From: Streptosporangiaceae bacterium
Lineage (GTDB): Bacteria; Actinomycetota; Actinomycetes; Streptosporangiales; Streptosporangiaceae
Assembly: GCA_019239975.1 (NCBI GenBank)
Contig: JAFAZE010000019.1
Location: 1-62,862 of the forward strand
Direction: 5' to 3'
DNA length: 62,862 nucleotides
Shown piece by piece: positions 44,686 to 53,578 of this stretch. Made by a program: the position numbers and the translations under genes. The notes below the pieces were generated by a model, which made no database searches, had not been told where the DNA came from, and saw only the letters and a program-made list of their open reading frames with translations. Within the stretch, counting starts at the first letter, position 1. Every line of letters begins with the position of its first letter.

Positions 44686-44738
44686 CATGATCGCGGAAGT
44701 CTAGGTGCCGCCCACGACCCGCCGTTTCCGCGATCATG
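44686..44738. terminator. Inverted repeat after boxB
   Basis: CATGATCGCGGAA (44686-44698) and TTCCGCGATCATG (44726-44738) are perfect 13-base inverted repeats with a 27-base loop, 18 bases after the boxB stop. It can end transcription from both sides. Confidence 0.6.
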
Positions 44739-44885
44739 ACGGCTGTCCGTTTTGCCCGGTTGCGGTGCCGGCGCGTTGGCGCGCGAAGGCGCGGCGGCCG
44801 CCCCACGGCATGCGGGCTGTGCACGACGACGGAAACTGGGGCCGGGGATCGCCGGGCCGCGCGGCGCGGGCGCTGGCTGCCGCGG

Positions 44886-45329
44886 TCAGTTGATGTCGAA
44901 CTCGTTACCCTCCGGGTCCTTCATCCCGACCGCATAGTGGTCGAGTCCTTCCTGGTGCAAGACGCAGGTAATGGTGGCGCCCAGGCCGGCCAGCCGGCTG
45001 GCCTCGGCGTCGACTCGCTGCCTGCGGGTCTCGATCGGGTCCGTCCGCTGGCCGCTGGCGTGGATGTCGAGGTGCAGCCGGTTCTTGACCGTCTTGGTAT
45101 CCGTGACTACGTGGAACCAGATGGCCGGCCCCTGACCCTGCGGATCGCTGATCCTGTCCGCGCCGACCCCCAGCTCTTCCTCGGGTATCCCGAGGTCGCG
45201 GTAGTAGTCGTCCCAGGTAGAGAAACCAGCCGGGGGCGGCGCAAGCTCATAGCCCAGCGCGGCGGCCCAGAAGCGGGCAAGCCGGTCCGGGTCGGCGCAG
45301 TCGATGACCAGCTGGAAGCGGACAGGCAT
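44886..45329 (-). CDS. VOC/glyoxalase-family protein
   Basis: The 147-residue product has PVRFQLVIDCADPDRLARFWAAALGYELAPPP, then IWFHVVTDTKTVKNRLHLDIHA and DHYAVGMKDPEGNEFDIN, the paired beta-alpha-beta folds of VOC proteins in the subgroup often called glyoxalase-like. The metal-binding His/Glu pattern is partly kept (HLDIH; NEFD). GGGAGG precedes the ATG at 45329. It lies between boxB and prpC and its substrate is unknown. Confidence 0.88.
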   Translation of the reverse strand: MPVRFQLVIDCADPDRLARFWAAALGYELAPPPAGFSTWDDYYRDLGIPEEELGVGADRISDPQGQGPAIWFHVVTDTKTVKNRLHLDIHASGQRTDPIETRRQRVDAEASRLAGLGATITCVLHQEGLDHYAVGMKDPEGNEFDIN

Positions 45330-45427
45330 CGATTCCTCCCGGGCCGCACGGTTTTCCGCCATCTTGCCAGATGGCACGTCCCGCCAGGCTCACCGCCACG
45401 CCGCCATCGCGTCCTGCGCCAGGGGCG

Positions 45428-46555
45428 CTAGCCCGCCTTAGCCACGTGCCGCTCGTCGGGCCCGGTGTAGGCCGCCAGCGGGCGGATCAGGCTGTTGGCC
45501 GCGAGCTGCTCGGCGATGTGGGCGGTCCACCCGGTGATGCGGGCGATCACGAAGATCGGCGTGAACGTGGGTGTGTCGAAACCCATCAGGTGGTACGCGG
45601 GCCCGGCTGGGTAGTCGACGTTGGGCTTCAGGCCCTTGGCCTGGAGCATGGCCTTGGCCAGCGTCTCGTAGGTCTCGACCAGCCGCTGGCCGCCGCGAAG
45701 CTCGGCGACGGACCCGAGGGCGGCGCGCATGGTGGGGACGCGGGAGTCGCCGTTCTTGTAGACGCGGTGGCCGAAGCCCATGATCTTCCGCTTCTGCGCC
45801 AGCGCCGCCTCCAGCCATGGCTCGGCCCGGTCGGGGGCGCCGATCTCCTCCAGCATGTCCATGACGGCTTCGTTGGCGCCGCCGTGCAGCGGTCCCTTGA
45901 GGGCGCCGATCGCCCCGGTGACGGCGCTGTAGGTGTCGGACAGCGTGGAGGCGATCACGCGGGCGGTGAACGTGGACGCGTTGAAGCTGTGCTCGGCGTA
46001 CAGGATCAGCGAGGTCTCGAACGCGGAGACGATCTCCGGCTCGGGGACCTCACCGAAGGTCATGTACAGGAAGTTCGCGGCGAAGCCGAGGTCGTCGCGG
46101 GGCGGAACCGCCTCCAGGCCGTGGCGGCGCCGCTGGTCGAGCGCGACCACCGCCGGCAGCACCGCGAACAGGCGCAGGGCCTTGGCCTGGCTGGCCTCGG
46201 GAGTGATGTCGTTCTCCGTGGGATCGTCGGCGCCCAGCAGGCTGACGGCGGTGCGCAGCGTGTCCATCGGGTGAGAGGTGGCAGGCAGGCCGCTGAGGAT
46301 CCCGGCGGGAACAGGGTCGAGAGCCCGCTGCGCCCGTTCGGCCCTGTTCTGGGCGGCGAGCTGCGCCGCGTCGGGCAGCTCACCGTGCCAGAGCAGGTAG
46401 GCGACCTCCTCAAAGCTGCACGAGCGGCACAGCTCCTGGACCGGGTAGCCACGGTAGAGCAGAGAATTGGTGTCCGGGTTGACCATGGAGATGGCGGTGG
46501 TGTCGGCGATGACGCCGGCGAGCCCCTTGCGGACCTCGTTATCTGCGGCAGGCAT
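45428..46555 (-). CDS. prpC: 2-methylcitrate synthase
   Basis: The 375-residue citrate-synthase-fold enzyme condenses propionyl-CoA and oxaloacetate. Typical segments are KGLAGVIADTTAISMVNPDTNSLLYRGYPVQEL, LILYAEHSFNASTFTARVIASTLSD, GALKGPLHGGANEAVMDML, and MGFGHRVYKNGDSRVP with the catalytic His and Asp residues. Placement with prpB and prpD supports methylcitrate rather than citrate synthase. The gap to prpB is 26 bases. Confidence 0.94.
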   Translation of the reverse strand: MPAADNEVRKGLAGVIADTTAISMVNPDTNSLLYRGYPVQELCRSCSFEEVAYLLWHGELPDAAQLAAQNRAERAQRALDPVPAGILSGLPATSHPMDTLRTAVSLLGADDPTENDITPEASQAKALRLFAVLPAVVALDQRRRHGLEAVPPRDDLGFAANFLYMTFGEVPEPEIVSAFETSLILYAEHSFNASTFTARVIASTLSDTYSAVTGAIGALKGPLHGGANEAVMDMLEEIGAPDRAEPWLEAALAQKRKIMGFGHRVYKNGDSRVPTMRAALGSVAELRGGQRLVETYETLAKAMLQAKGLKPNVDYPAGPAYHLMGFDTPTFTPIFVIARITGWTAHIAEQLAANSLIRPLAAYTGPDERHVAKAG

Positions 46556-46581
46556 TGGGCGCCCCTTTCCGGAAATCCCGG

Positions 46582-47475
46582 CTAAGGCCGGAAGTTGTAG
46601 ATACCGGCGTCGAACGTGTTGTAGGCCTCGTAGTCGAGCAGGTCGTACAGGTCGCGCCGGTGCTGCATGCGGTCCAGCAGCCCTTCCTGGCTGCCCTGCC
46701 CGGCGATCGCGGCCAGGCCCTCGGCCGCGGCGTGCATGGCGAGCCGCAGCAGCGTGACGGGGTAGATGACGACGTTGACGCCGAGGTTCTCCAGTGTCCT
46801 GGTGTCCAGCAGTTTGCTCTTGCCGAACTCGGTCATGTTCGCGAGGATCGGCACGCCGATCGCCGCGCGGAACCGCTCGAAGTCGGCCTCGCCGGCCATG
46901 GCTTCGGGGAAGATGAGGTCGGCGCCCGCGTCCGCGTAGGCCTTCGCCCGGTCGATCGCCTCGTCCATCCCCGCCACCGCGGCGGCGTCGGTCCGGGCCG
47001 CGATCACGAACGACGGATCCCGCCGCGCCGCCACGGCCGCCTTGATCCGCTTGACGGCCGTGTCGCGGTCCACCACCTCCTTGCCGTCCAGGTGTCCGCA
47101 GCGCTTGGGGTTGACCTGGTCCTCGATGTGCATCCCGGCCACCCCGGCGTCCTCGAGGACAGCCGCGGTGCGCGCGGCGTTCATCGGCTCCCCGAACCCG
47201 GTGTCCGCGTCCACCAGGGACGGCAGGGCGGTCACCCGGGCGATCTGCTGGGAGCGGCCCGCCACCTCGGTCAGCGTGGTCAGCCCGATGTCCGGCAGGC
47301 CCAGGTCGGCGGAGATCACCGCGCCGGAGACGTACACGCCCTCGAAGCCGCGCCGGGCGATGAGCATGGCCGACAGCGGGCTGAACGCGCCGGGAAACCG
47401 AAGCAGCCGCCCCGATGCCAGCCCGGCGCGGAACGTCTCCCGCTTGGCCGTCGCGGTCGCCGGATCGTGCAGCAT
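46582..47475 (-). CDS. prpB: 2-methylisocitrate lyase
   Basis: The 297-residue product is a PEP-mutase/ICL-superfamily lyase that splits 2-methylisocitrate into pyruvate and succinate. Motifs are FPGAFSPLSAMLIARRGFEGVYVSGAVISADLGLPDIGL, DADTGFGEP, MHIEDQVNPKRCGHLDGKEVV with the catalytic Cys (KRCGH), and NMTEFGKSKLL. It overlaps prpD by one base and lies before prpC in the operon. Confidence 0.97.
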   Translation of the reverse strand: MLHDPATATAKRETFRAGLASGRLLRFPGAFSPLSAMLIARRGFEGVYVSGAVISADLGLPDIGLTTLTEVAGRSQQIARVTALPSLVDADTGFGEPMNAARTAAVLEDAGVAGMHIEDQVNPKRCGHLDGKEVVDRDTAVKRIKAAVAARRDPSFVIAARTDAAAVAGMDEAIDRAKAYADAGADLIFPEAMAGEADFERFRAAIGVPILANMTEFGKSKLLDTRTLENLGVNVVIYPVTLLRLAMHAAAEGLAAIAGQGSQEGLLDRMQHRRDLYDLLDYEAYNTFDAGIYNFRP

Positions 47476-48995
47476 CAGAAGATCCCCCAGGTCTCCGGCT
47501 TCTCGCCCGCCTGCTGGATCCCGGGCAGGCCGAGCGCGGCCAGTTCACCGGTGCACAGGTCGGGCAGCCGGGTCACGGCGTCGAGGAACCTGTCCTGGAC
47601 GTCCGGCGCGATGATCCCGTCCGCCAGGGTGCGGAACTTGGCGATGTACTGCTCACGCGCGAACGGCCGCGCCCCCGCGGGATGAGCGTCCGCTACCGCG
47701 ATCTCCTCGCTGATCACCGTCCCGTCCGTCATGGTGATCTCGGCACGCCCGCCGAATGCCCGCCTGGCGGGGTCCGGGTCGTGGTAGCGCCGGGTCCACT
47801 CCGGGTCCTCGGCCGTGCTGATCTTGCGCCACAGCTCCACGGTGTCCGGCCGGGAGGCGCGTTCGCGCGTGTAGGAGGCGACGTGGTGCCAGCCGCCGTC
47901 CTGCAGCGCGACCGCGAAGATGTAGGGCAGCGAGTGGTCCAGCGTCTCCCTGGAGGCGCCCGGGTCGTACTTCTGCGGGTCGCCGGATCCGGAGCCGATG
48001 ACGTAGTGGGTGTGGTGGCTGGTGTGGATGACGATCCGGTCCATCTTGGCGGTGTCGGCGACCCGGGGGCCCAGGCGGCGGGCCAGGTCGATCAGCGCCT
48101 GCGCCTGGTATTCGGCCGAATGTTCCTTGGTGTACGTGTCCAGGATGGCCCGCTTCGGCTCGCCGGGCGCCGGCAGCGGCACCGTGTACACCGCCTCGGG
48201 GCCGCCCAGCAGCCAGGCGATCACGCCGTCTTCGCCCTCGTAGATGGGGCTGGGCGAGCCCTGGCCGCGCATCACCCGGTCGATCGCCTCGACCGCGATC
48301 TTCCCGGCGAACGCCGGGGCGTAAGCCTTCCAGCTGGAGATCTCGCCCTTGCGGGACTGCCGGGTCTGCGTCGTGCAGTGCAGCGCCTGCCCGATCGCCT
48401 GGTACACGGTCTGCGTGTCCAGCCGCAGCAGCGCCCCGATCCCGGCCGCCGCCGACGGGCCGAGGTGCGCGATGTGGTCGATCTTGTGCTCGTGCAGGCA
48501 GATGCCCCGCACCAGGTCCACCTGCACCTCGTAGGCCGCCGCGATGCCCCGCACGAGCTCCGCCCCCGACCTGCCGGTGTGCTGGGCCACCGCGAGCAGC
48601 GGCGGGATGTTGTCGCCGGGATGAGAGTAGTCGGCGGCGAGGAACGTGTCGTGGTAATCCAGTTCGCGCACCGCTACGCCGTTCGCCCAGGCGGCCCACT
48701 CGGGGGAGATGCCGCCCGCCTCCCCTTCGCCCTTCCCCGGCGCGGCTCCCCAGACCACGGCGCCCGGCGTCGCCGGGTGCCGCAGCGCCTGCTCGCGCGC
48801 CGCCCGCACCGGTCCCCGGCCCAGCGCCGCGGCCGCGACCGCGGCGTCGTCGATCACCCGGTTGACCACCATCTCCGCCACCTCGCGGGGGACCTCGACC
48901 GGGTCGGTGGCGACCGCCGCCAGCTTCCACGCGAGCTGCTCCTCATGCGGCAGCTTCGCCGATGAAGGATAGGTGTGTACCTCGTGGTCGATCAT
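47475..48995 (-). CDS. prpD: 2-methylcitrate dehydratase
   Basis: The 506-residue MmgE/PrpD-family protein dehydrates 2-methylcitrate to 2-methyl-cis-aconitate. Segments are [30 protein letters not shown] (active-site Asp/His region), [53 protein letters not shown] and [17 protein letters not shown]. It is translated after the Etf gene (1-base overlap) and before prpB (1-base overlap), so the four genes probably form one transcript. Confidence 0.96.
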   Translation of the reverse strand: MIDHEVHTYPSSAKLPHEEQLAWKLAAVATDPVEVPREVAEMVVNRVIDDAAVAAAALGRGPVRAAREQALRHPATPGAVVWGAAPGKGEGEAGGISPEWAAWANGVAVRELDYHDTFLAADYSHPGDNIPPLLAVAQHTGRSGAELVRGIAAAYEVQVDLVRGICLHEHKIDHIAHLGPSAAAGIGALLRLDTQTVYQAIGQALHCTTQTRQSRKGEISSWKAYAPAFAGKIAVEAIDRVMRGQGSPSPIYEGEDGVIAWLLGGPEAVYTVPLPAPGEPKRAILDTYTKEHSAEYQAQALIDLARRLGPRVADTAKMDRIVIHTSHHTHYVIGSGSGDPQKYDPGASRETLDHSLPYIFAVALQDGGWHHVASYTRERASRPDTVELWRKISTAEDPEWTRRYHDPDPARRAFGGRAEITMTDGTVISEEIAVADAHPAGARPFAREQYIAKFRTLADGIIAPDVQDRFLDAVTRLPDLCTGELAALGLPGIQQAGEKPETWGIF

Positions 48996-50311
48996 TAGCC
49001 TTTCCTCTTGCTGATCTCCTCGAGCAGTTGCGGGACGACCTGGAAGAGGTCTCCTGCGACGCCGAAGTCGGCGAGCTCGAAGATCGGCGCGTCCGGGTCC
49101 TTGTTGACGGCGACGACCGTTTTCGAGGTTTGCATACCCGCACGGTGCTGGATCGCACCGGAGATCCCGACCGCCATGTAAAGCTGCGGCGAGACGGTCA
49201 TGCCGGTCTGCCCGACCTGGAACTTGTGCGGGTACCAGCCCGCGTCGGTGACCGCGCGGGAGGCACCCACGGCGGCGCCGAGGGAGTCGGCGAGCTCTTC
49301 GATGATCTTGAAGCCCTCGGCGCTGCCGGTGCCGCGGCCGCCGGAGACGACGATGGCCGCCTCGGCGAGTTCCGGTCGCTCGCTGCGCTCAGCCACGACC
49401 CGTTCGGTAATCCTTGCTCCCCTCGCCGCGTCGGTGAGCTGTATACCTACGGCCTGCAGGTCCGCGGCGGCGGGGGAGAGGGCCGGCTCCGGTGCGGCGG
49501 AGTTGGGCCTGACCGTGATGATGGGGGTGCCGGTCTTTACAGTGGACTGAACGCTGGTGGCTCCGCCGAACGCGGACTGCTCCGCAGTGATCTTCCCGTC
49601 CTGTTCGCTGAGCCCGACCGCGTCGGTGAGCAGGCCGGAGCCGAGCTTGACGGCGAGCCGCCCGGCGACCTCCTTGTTCTGCGCGGTCGAGGCGAGCAGG
49701 ATCGCGGCCGGGCCGCCGCGCCCGGCGAGTGTGGCCAGCAGCTCCGCCGCGGGGGCGGTCACGTAGTCGGTGACCTCTTCGCCCTCTGCGACGTAGACCG
49801 TGGCGCTGCCGTCGCCCTCGTCCTTGACGATCGTCCCGGCCTGCCGCGGCGGCCGCGCCGCGAAACCGGCCACCTCGGTGGCGGCGTTCGCGAGGCCTAC
49901 GTGCGCCGGGTCGATGCCCGCGTCGGCGCAGCTCATCACGGTGATGGGCTTCTTCTTCGCCGCCATGATCCCCTTGAACGACGGGTACCGCGGCTCGTTG
50001 ATCTTCTCCAGCACGCTGATCACGGCGGGCAGGCCGCCCTCCACCTTGTGGTAGCCGTCCTCGGACTGGCGGTTGACGCGGACGGTGGTCCCGTCGATCT
50101 CCACCTTGCTCGCCAGCGACAGCTGGGGCACGCCGAGCCGCTCGGCGAGCATCGCCGCCAGCGCGCCGATCTGCAGGGCTTCCTCGATCGCGTACTCGCC
50201 CAGCTCGTTGATCAGTCCGTCGGGCGTTTCCCGGTCGAGCGTGCCGTCGGGCTCGAGCGTGCGTTCGGCCGCCGTGTCCGGGACCTGCTTGACGCAGACG
50301 ACCATCTTCAT
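48995..50311 (-). CDS. Electron-transfer flavoprotein: EtfB-EtfA fusion with two apparent internal deletions
   Basis: The 438-residue product joins pieces of both Etf subunits. Residues 1-48 are the EtfB N-terminus ([35 protein letters not shown]). The frame then jumps at about 50167 to [11 protein letters not shown], skipping some 75-80 residues of the EtfB domain. EtfB continues ([19 protein letters not shown]) to [12 protein letters not shown], and at about 49801 runs into Etf[15 protein letters not shown], losing the EtfB tail and EtfA first 60 or so residues. The EtfA FAD region ([36 protein letters not shown]) is intact. It would normally be near 580 residues. Function is doubtful. Confidence 0.8.
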   Translation of the reverse strand: MKMVVCVKQVPDTAAERTLEPDGTLDRETPDGLINELGEYAIEEALQIGALAAMLAERLGVPQLSLASKVEIDGTTVRVNRQSEDGYHKVEGGLPAVISVLEKINEPRYPSFKGIMAAKKKPITVMSCADAGIDPAHVGLANAATEVAGFAARPPRQAGTIVKDEGDGSATVYVAEGEEVTDYVTAPAAELLATLAGRGGPAAILLASTAQNKEVAGRLAVKLGSGLLTDAVGLSEQDGKITAEQSAFGGATSVQSTVKTGTPIITVRPNSAAPEPALSPAAADLQAVGIQLTDAARGARITERVVAERSERPELAEAAIVVSGGRGTGSAEGFKIIEELADSLGAAVGASRAVTDAGWYPHKFQVGQTGMTVSPQLYMAVGISGAIQHRAGMQTSKTVVAVNKDPDAPIFELADFGVAGDLFQVVPQLLEEISKRKG

Positions 50312-50362
50312 CGACGACGCATACCTCCCGCGCCTCCCCTGCGGCGGCACCGTATGGAACTC

Positions 50363-50391
50363 AGTACCCTTTGGATGGTACGCAGTACCAT
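50363..50391. promoter_or_regulatory. Operator-like repeats between the Etf/prp genes and the TetR gene
   Basis: ATGGTAC-GCA-GTACCAT (50375-50391) is a perfect 7-base-arm inverted repeat, and a further GTACC (50364-50368) pairs with GGTAC (50377-50381). The site lies in the divergent region, so the TetR protein probably controls both directions. Confidence 0.65.
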
Positions 50392-50481
50392 GGGTGGTGA
50401 CAAGAGGCAGGTGTGCATGAGAACTTGGATGACGGCGCCCAGAGGCGTCGCGGGGCGCGTGGAGGCGAGCAGCGAACGATC

Positions 50482-51252
50482 ATGACGAGGCCAGAAGCGC
50501 GGGACCGGCTCGCGGACGCCGCGTTCGCGCTGTTCGACGAACGAGGTTACGAGCAGACCACCGTCGATGACATCACCGAACGGGCCGGCCTGGGCCGAAC
50601 CACGTTCTTCCGGCACTACCGCTCCAAGGAAGACGTCATCTTCCCCGACCACGACCGGCTGCTCGAGCTGATCAGGCACCGCCTGCTGACCTCCGGCCAG
50701 GGCAGTCCCCTGGCCGCGGTGTCCGACGCCATCCGCCTGGTGCTGCTGCACTACCTCGACGAGGGCGACCTCGCGCGCCGCCGGTACGCGCTCACCAGCA
50801 CGGTGCCCGCCCTCCGCGACCGTGAGATCGCCAGCGTCGCCCGCTACCAGCGGCTGTTCCGCGAGTTCATCGCCGACAACGTGGGAGCCGACAGGATAGG
50901 AGAGGCGACCGAGGCGGCCCTCCAGGCCGAGCTCATGGCCGCGGCGGTGGTCGCCGCGCACAACCACGTGCTCCGCCGCTGGCTGCGGGCGGAGAGCCCC
51001 GACCCGGTGCGGGAACTCGACGACGCGATGCGCCAGGTGAGCGAGCTGTTCGCGGGCCCGGGCGCGCCGGCCTCGCCGGTTACGGCGGGCGCCTCGGCCT
51101 TGCCGGGCGCGCCTGGCGCGGCGGCTTCGGCCCCCGACCGCGACGGCAACGGCGACGGCGACGGCACCATGATCGTCGCGTTCCGCACCGGGCAGGATCT
51201 CGACGCGCTCCTTCCGTCAATACGCCGCCTCATCGAGCCCGCCTCCGAGTAG
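50482..51252 (+). CDS. TetR-family regulator, probable repressor of the etf-prp operon
   Basis: The 256-residue product has a TetR helix-turn-helix, RDRLADAAFALFDERGYEQTTVDDITERAGLGRTTFFRHYRSKEDVIFPDHD, at about 5-55. The middle is an all-helical ligand domain and the last 60 residues are Gly/Ala-rich with DGNGDGDG, then IVAFRTGQDLDALLPSIRRLI. The ATG at 50482 fits the family; a GTG at 50413 would add 23 basic residues. It is divergent from the etf-prpDBC operon with an inverted repeat between them. An acyl-CoA such as propionyl-CoA or methylcitrate could be the ligand (inference). Confidence 0.88.
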   Translation: MTRPEARDRLADAAFALFDERGYEQTTVDDITERAGLGRTTFFRHYRSKEDVIFPDHDRLLELIRHRLLTSGQGSPLAAVSDAIRLVLLHYLDEGDLARRRYALTSTVPALRDREIASVARYQRLFREFIADNVGADRIGEATEAALQAELMAAAVVAAHNHVLRRWLRAESPDPVRELDDAMRQVSELFAGPGAPASPVTAGASALPGAPGAAASAPDRDGNGDGDGTMIVAFRTGQDLDALLPSIRRLIEPASE

Positions 51253-51272
51253 GGTCGCATGTACGCGAGAGC

Positions 51273-51632
51273 GTGCACGTATATGCTCAGGGCGTGTCGA
51301 CCACTGTCACCAGCACGGAGGGCGAGCTGATCGTCGCCGGCTACGCGCGGCTGTTCGGCAGCCAGCTTGACGCCAGGGTGCTGCGTGTTCTCCGTGACGG
51401 TCTCGGCGACTCCGCCGATGGTGACTGGGCCGCCCTGTTCGTCTACATCCGTTACCCGGACGCCAGCGTAAAGAAGTTCACGATCTTTACCGCCGAGGCC
51501 GCCTACGCGCGCCGCCTCGCCGGCGAGGCCGGTGGCAGGCTACCCCTGCCCCTGTCGACCATCCAGCAGCGCTTCCCGGCCGTCCACCCCGGCTGGGTCA
51601 TCGACAACGAGCGCGAGCCCGGCGAAGAGTAG
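51273..51632 (+). CDS. Small hypothetical protein
   Basis: The 119-residue product (112 from the GTG at 51294) is mixed alpha/beta with ELIVAGYARLFGSQLDARVLRVLRDGLGDSADGDWAALFVYIRYPDASVKKFTIFTAEAAYARRLAGEAGG. It has no signal peptide or membrane segment. I do not recognise a family. It is 20 bases after the TetR gene on the same strand, so it may be cotranscribed, and lies upstream of the tRNA gene. Confidence 0.55.
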   Translation: MHVYAQGVSTTVTSTEGELIVAGYARLFGSQLDARVLRVLRDGLGDSADGDWAALFVYIRYPDASVKKFTIFTAEAAYARRLAGEAGGRLPLPLSTIQQRFPAVHPGWVIDNEREPGEE

Positions 51633-51750
51633 TCCCGGGTGATCTCGGACAGAACCGATACGCCGCATCGGCCCAGCCCAGTACAGCGAACCCGCCTGGA
51701 ACCGGTACGCTGTCTGCGTTCCGTGTGTTTGCCGCACACCGCAGCGTGAC

Positions 51751-51823
51751 GGGCGCATAGCTCAGTGGTAGAGCACTCGCCTTACAAGCGAGGGGTTCGT
51801 AGGTTCGAATCCTACTGCGCCCA
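51751..51823 (+). tRNA. tRNA-Val, anticodon UAC
   Basis: The acceptor arms GGGCGCA (51751-51757) and TGCGCCC (51816-51822) pair fully. The anticodon loop CTTACAA between CTCGC and GCGAG gives anticodon TAC. GTTCGAATC marks the T loop. The discriminator base is A (51823), and CC but not CCA follows in the DNA. Confidence 0.95.
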
Positions 51824-51856
51824 CCGGATTTCCCAGCTGGAAAGGCCCTGACTGCT

Positions 51857-52213
51857 TCAGGGGTGGCGGATTCTGAGGAGCCCGCGCTGCAGGATCGCTA
51901 CCGCTTCCCTTAGGCTGTCCGGATTGTTGAAGGCGGCCAGGTCGCTGATTGCCTTGCTGACCGTGGCGGCGGACTGGTCGGTCAGGCGCAGCACGACGAT
52001 GCCGGCGTGGCTGCCAGGCGGGTAGGCCCGAATGTCAGCCAGTCCGACATCGAGCGAGATCAGCACACGCTCAGCTGCTGTGGCGGCGGCCACTACATCG
52101 GGGTCGGGAGCGCCACTGAGTCCCTCTTGACCGACGGTATCGACGTCGTGACCGGCGCTGGCCAAGTTGGCGGCAGAGGAAACGGGCAGGTTCTCGTCGA
52201 GTTTGAATCTCAT
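51857..52213 (-). CDS. DUF5615 PIN-like toxin-type protein
   Basis: The 118-residue product begins RFKLDENLPVSSAANLASAGHDVDTVGQEGLSGAPDPDVVAAATAAERVLISLDVGLADIRAY, with conserved acidic residues of the DUF5615 PIN-like nuclease family (DENLP, D-x-D, LDVG). Such genes pair with DUF433 genes as putative toxin-antitoxin modules. It overlaps the upstream DUF433 gene by four bases. It starts 33 bases after the tRNA-Val end, on the opposite strand. Confidence 0.88.
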   Translation of the reverse strand: MRFKLDENLPVSSAANLASAGHDVDTVGQEGLSGAPDPDVVAAATAAERVLISLDVGLADIRAYPPGSHAGIVVLRLTDQSAATVSKAISDLAAFNNPDSLREAVAILQRGLLRIRHP

Positions 52214-52449
52214 CGGGACTGCGGCAGCGGCAGCAGTTCCTCGCGTGCCAGCGCCGCGCCGTAGGCGGCAGCCGCACGCACGCCCGCAACGGTGACCGCC
52301 GGGTATTCGGCGATGATCTCGTCGGCCGCCATGCCGGCAGCCAGGCAGTCCAAGATCACGCTGACCGGCACGCGCGTTCCGGCGATGACGGCCTGGCCGT
52401 GCATCACCCGCGGGTCGGCGGAGATCAACGCCAGCTGATCAGTAGTCAC
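52210..52449 (-). CDS. DUF433 antitoxin-like protein
   Basis: The 79-residue product reads ISADPRVMHGQAVIAGTRVPVSVILDCLAAGMAADEIIAEYPAVTVAGVRAAAAYGAALARE, the DUF433 helix-turn-helix fold. It is translated before the PIN-like gene with an ATGA overlap, the usual antitoxin-toxin order. The GTG at 52449 is favoured as start over upstream codons that extend into a region without similarity. Confidence 0.88.
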   Translation of the reverse strand: MTTDQLALISADPRVMHGQAVIAGTRVPVSVILDCLAAGMAADEIIAEYPAVTVAGVRAAAAYGAALAREELLPLPQSR

Positions 52450-52487
52450 GCTCCAAGTCTGCCGTGCTCGGGCCCGAACCGAAACCA

Positions 52488-53060
52488 TTACCAGGCGGAT
52501 CCTCCATGAGACCAGGACACCGCCAGGCGGATGACCGGCTGCGAGCCGGAGCGCTCGGGCAAGACCATGCGCCTCCCCAGCATGAACCACGACCAGGCAA
52601 GCGAGCCTCCCGTACCGGGCCGAACATACCTATGCCAGCCGCGTTCGCGACGGAGCTGACTGCATAAAGTTCCCTGGCACTGGCGATTTGTCCCGCAAGT
52701 TTTCCTGATGGCCGCAGCGATGGCGGCCAGGTCGCCTTCGTCGGAGCTGATGATGACGTCGCCGCGCCGGAGGGCGCCTTCGACGACATTGGCGTCGACG
52801 ATGTCGGTGGTGCGGGCGCGGCCGGCGAGGGTTCCGGTGGCCCTGGCCCCGGTGTCATCGAGAGTTTCGACTTCGCATCCGGCCAGGAGCCGGGCAAGCT
52901 GTGCCTGGCGGGGTGTGCCTCGCCAGCACTGGGCGACGACGGGGGCGGGGACTGTCGGTACGACACGGCGGAGAAGCAGGGCACGATGGCGGCCCCATAT
53001 GAGTCGCTCACCACGTTCGGCGGCGATCAGCGCCCCGGAGTCGTAGGTGACCCCGGTCAC
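52488..53060 (-). CDS. PIN-domain protein with run-on C-terminus
   Basis: From the GTG at 53060 the product is 190 residues. TGVTYDSGALIAAERGERLIWGRHRALLLRRVVPTVPAPVVAQCWRG, then TTDIVDANVVEGALRRGDVIISSDEGDLAAIAAAI, match VapC-like PIN nucleases with four acidic residues in place. After residue 120 the family should end; instead about 65 further residues rich in Trp, Arg and Gly follow (CGTNRQCQGTLC, SWFMLGRRM), a sign of a frameshift or lost stop. A possible partial antitoxin frame precedes it. The nuclease domain itself looks intact. Confidence 0.75.
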   Translation of the reverse strand: MTGVTYDSGALIAAERGERLIWGRHRALLLRRVVPTVPAPVVAQCWRGTPRQAQLARLLAGCEVETLDDTGARATGTLAGRARTTDIVDANVVEGALRRGDVIISSDEGDLAAIAAAIRKTCGTNRQCQGTLCSQLRRERGWHRYVRPGTGGSLAWSWFMLGRRMVLPERSGSQPVIRLAVSWSHGGSAW

Positions 53061-53160
53061 GCGGTCCGCCGGGTGCCAGATGACTGGGTGACCCTGGTGG
53101 CCCATTCGTCGGCCTCGGCAATCTCGCCGAGCCGGACGAAGCTACATAAGGTGACCAAAT
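53057..53160 (-). CDS. Possible antitoxin fragment before the PIN gene
   Basis: A frame ending with TGA in a GTGA overlap with the PIN gene encodes VTLCSFVRLGEIAEADEWATRVTQSSGTRRTA. The overlap and position suit an antitoxin, but only about 33 residues remain because the divergent gene at 53195 begins close by. No family can be named. Confidence 0.25.
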
Positions 53161-53194
53161 GGTGCCTGCCAACTGAACTGAAGCGGGCAGAGGG

Positions 53195-53446
53195 GTGCCC
53201 GCCTATCGTAACGGTGTGGCCGTTGATTTGTTCGAGGACGCGCCTGGGACCTGCCCGGAAGGTCACTACCTCGGGCCAGGCCTGGTGACGATCGGATGGA
53301 TGCCGTGTGGTTGCCGGTCCGCCGCCGACTACTCGGAGCGCACAGGGGGAGGCCCCGGTCACCGGTACATCGTCTGCCGCCAGTGCGCGGCGCAGGGGCG
53401 ACGGATCTTCATCTTCTTGCCGCCGTGCGGCGACGAATGCGAGTAG
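53195..53446 (+). CDS. Small Cys-rich protein, probable zinc-ribbon-like
   Basis: The 83-residue product (76 from GTG 53216) contains CPEGHYLGPGLVTIGWMPCGC, then IVCRQCAAQGRRIFIFLPPCGDECE. The CxxGH and CGC, then CxxC pattern suggests a small metal-binding or zinc-ribbon fold known from actinobacterial hypothetical proteins. The start is uncertain. It is divergent from the PIN gene and faces vanB. Confidence 0.6.
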   Translation: MPAYRNGVAVDLFEDAPGTCPEGHYLGPGLVTIGWMPCGCRSAADYSERTGGGPGHRYIVCRQCAAQGRRIFIFLPPCGDECE

Positions 53447-53578
53447 GCGAGTAGTCGCGCGGCCGGTTCGCCGCCGCGTTCTAGCGCTTCGGCCGGCCGG
53501 CCGGCTGCCCGCGCCTCCGTAACGGCGGGTGGCGCGGAGGGGGAAGCCGCCGTCCGTTCCGTAAATTCTTGTTCTTAT

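Noticed and set aside
43079..44824. Minus-strand frame of 581 codons across boxB
   Set aside because: It mirrors boxB, which has clear di-iron motifs; the reverse product is His/Val/Arg low complexity.
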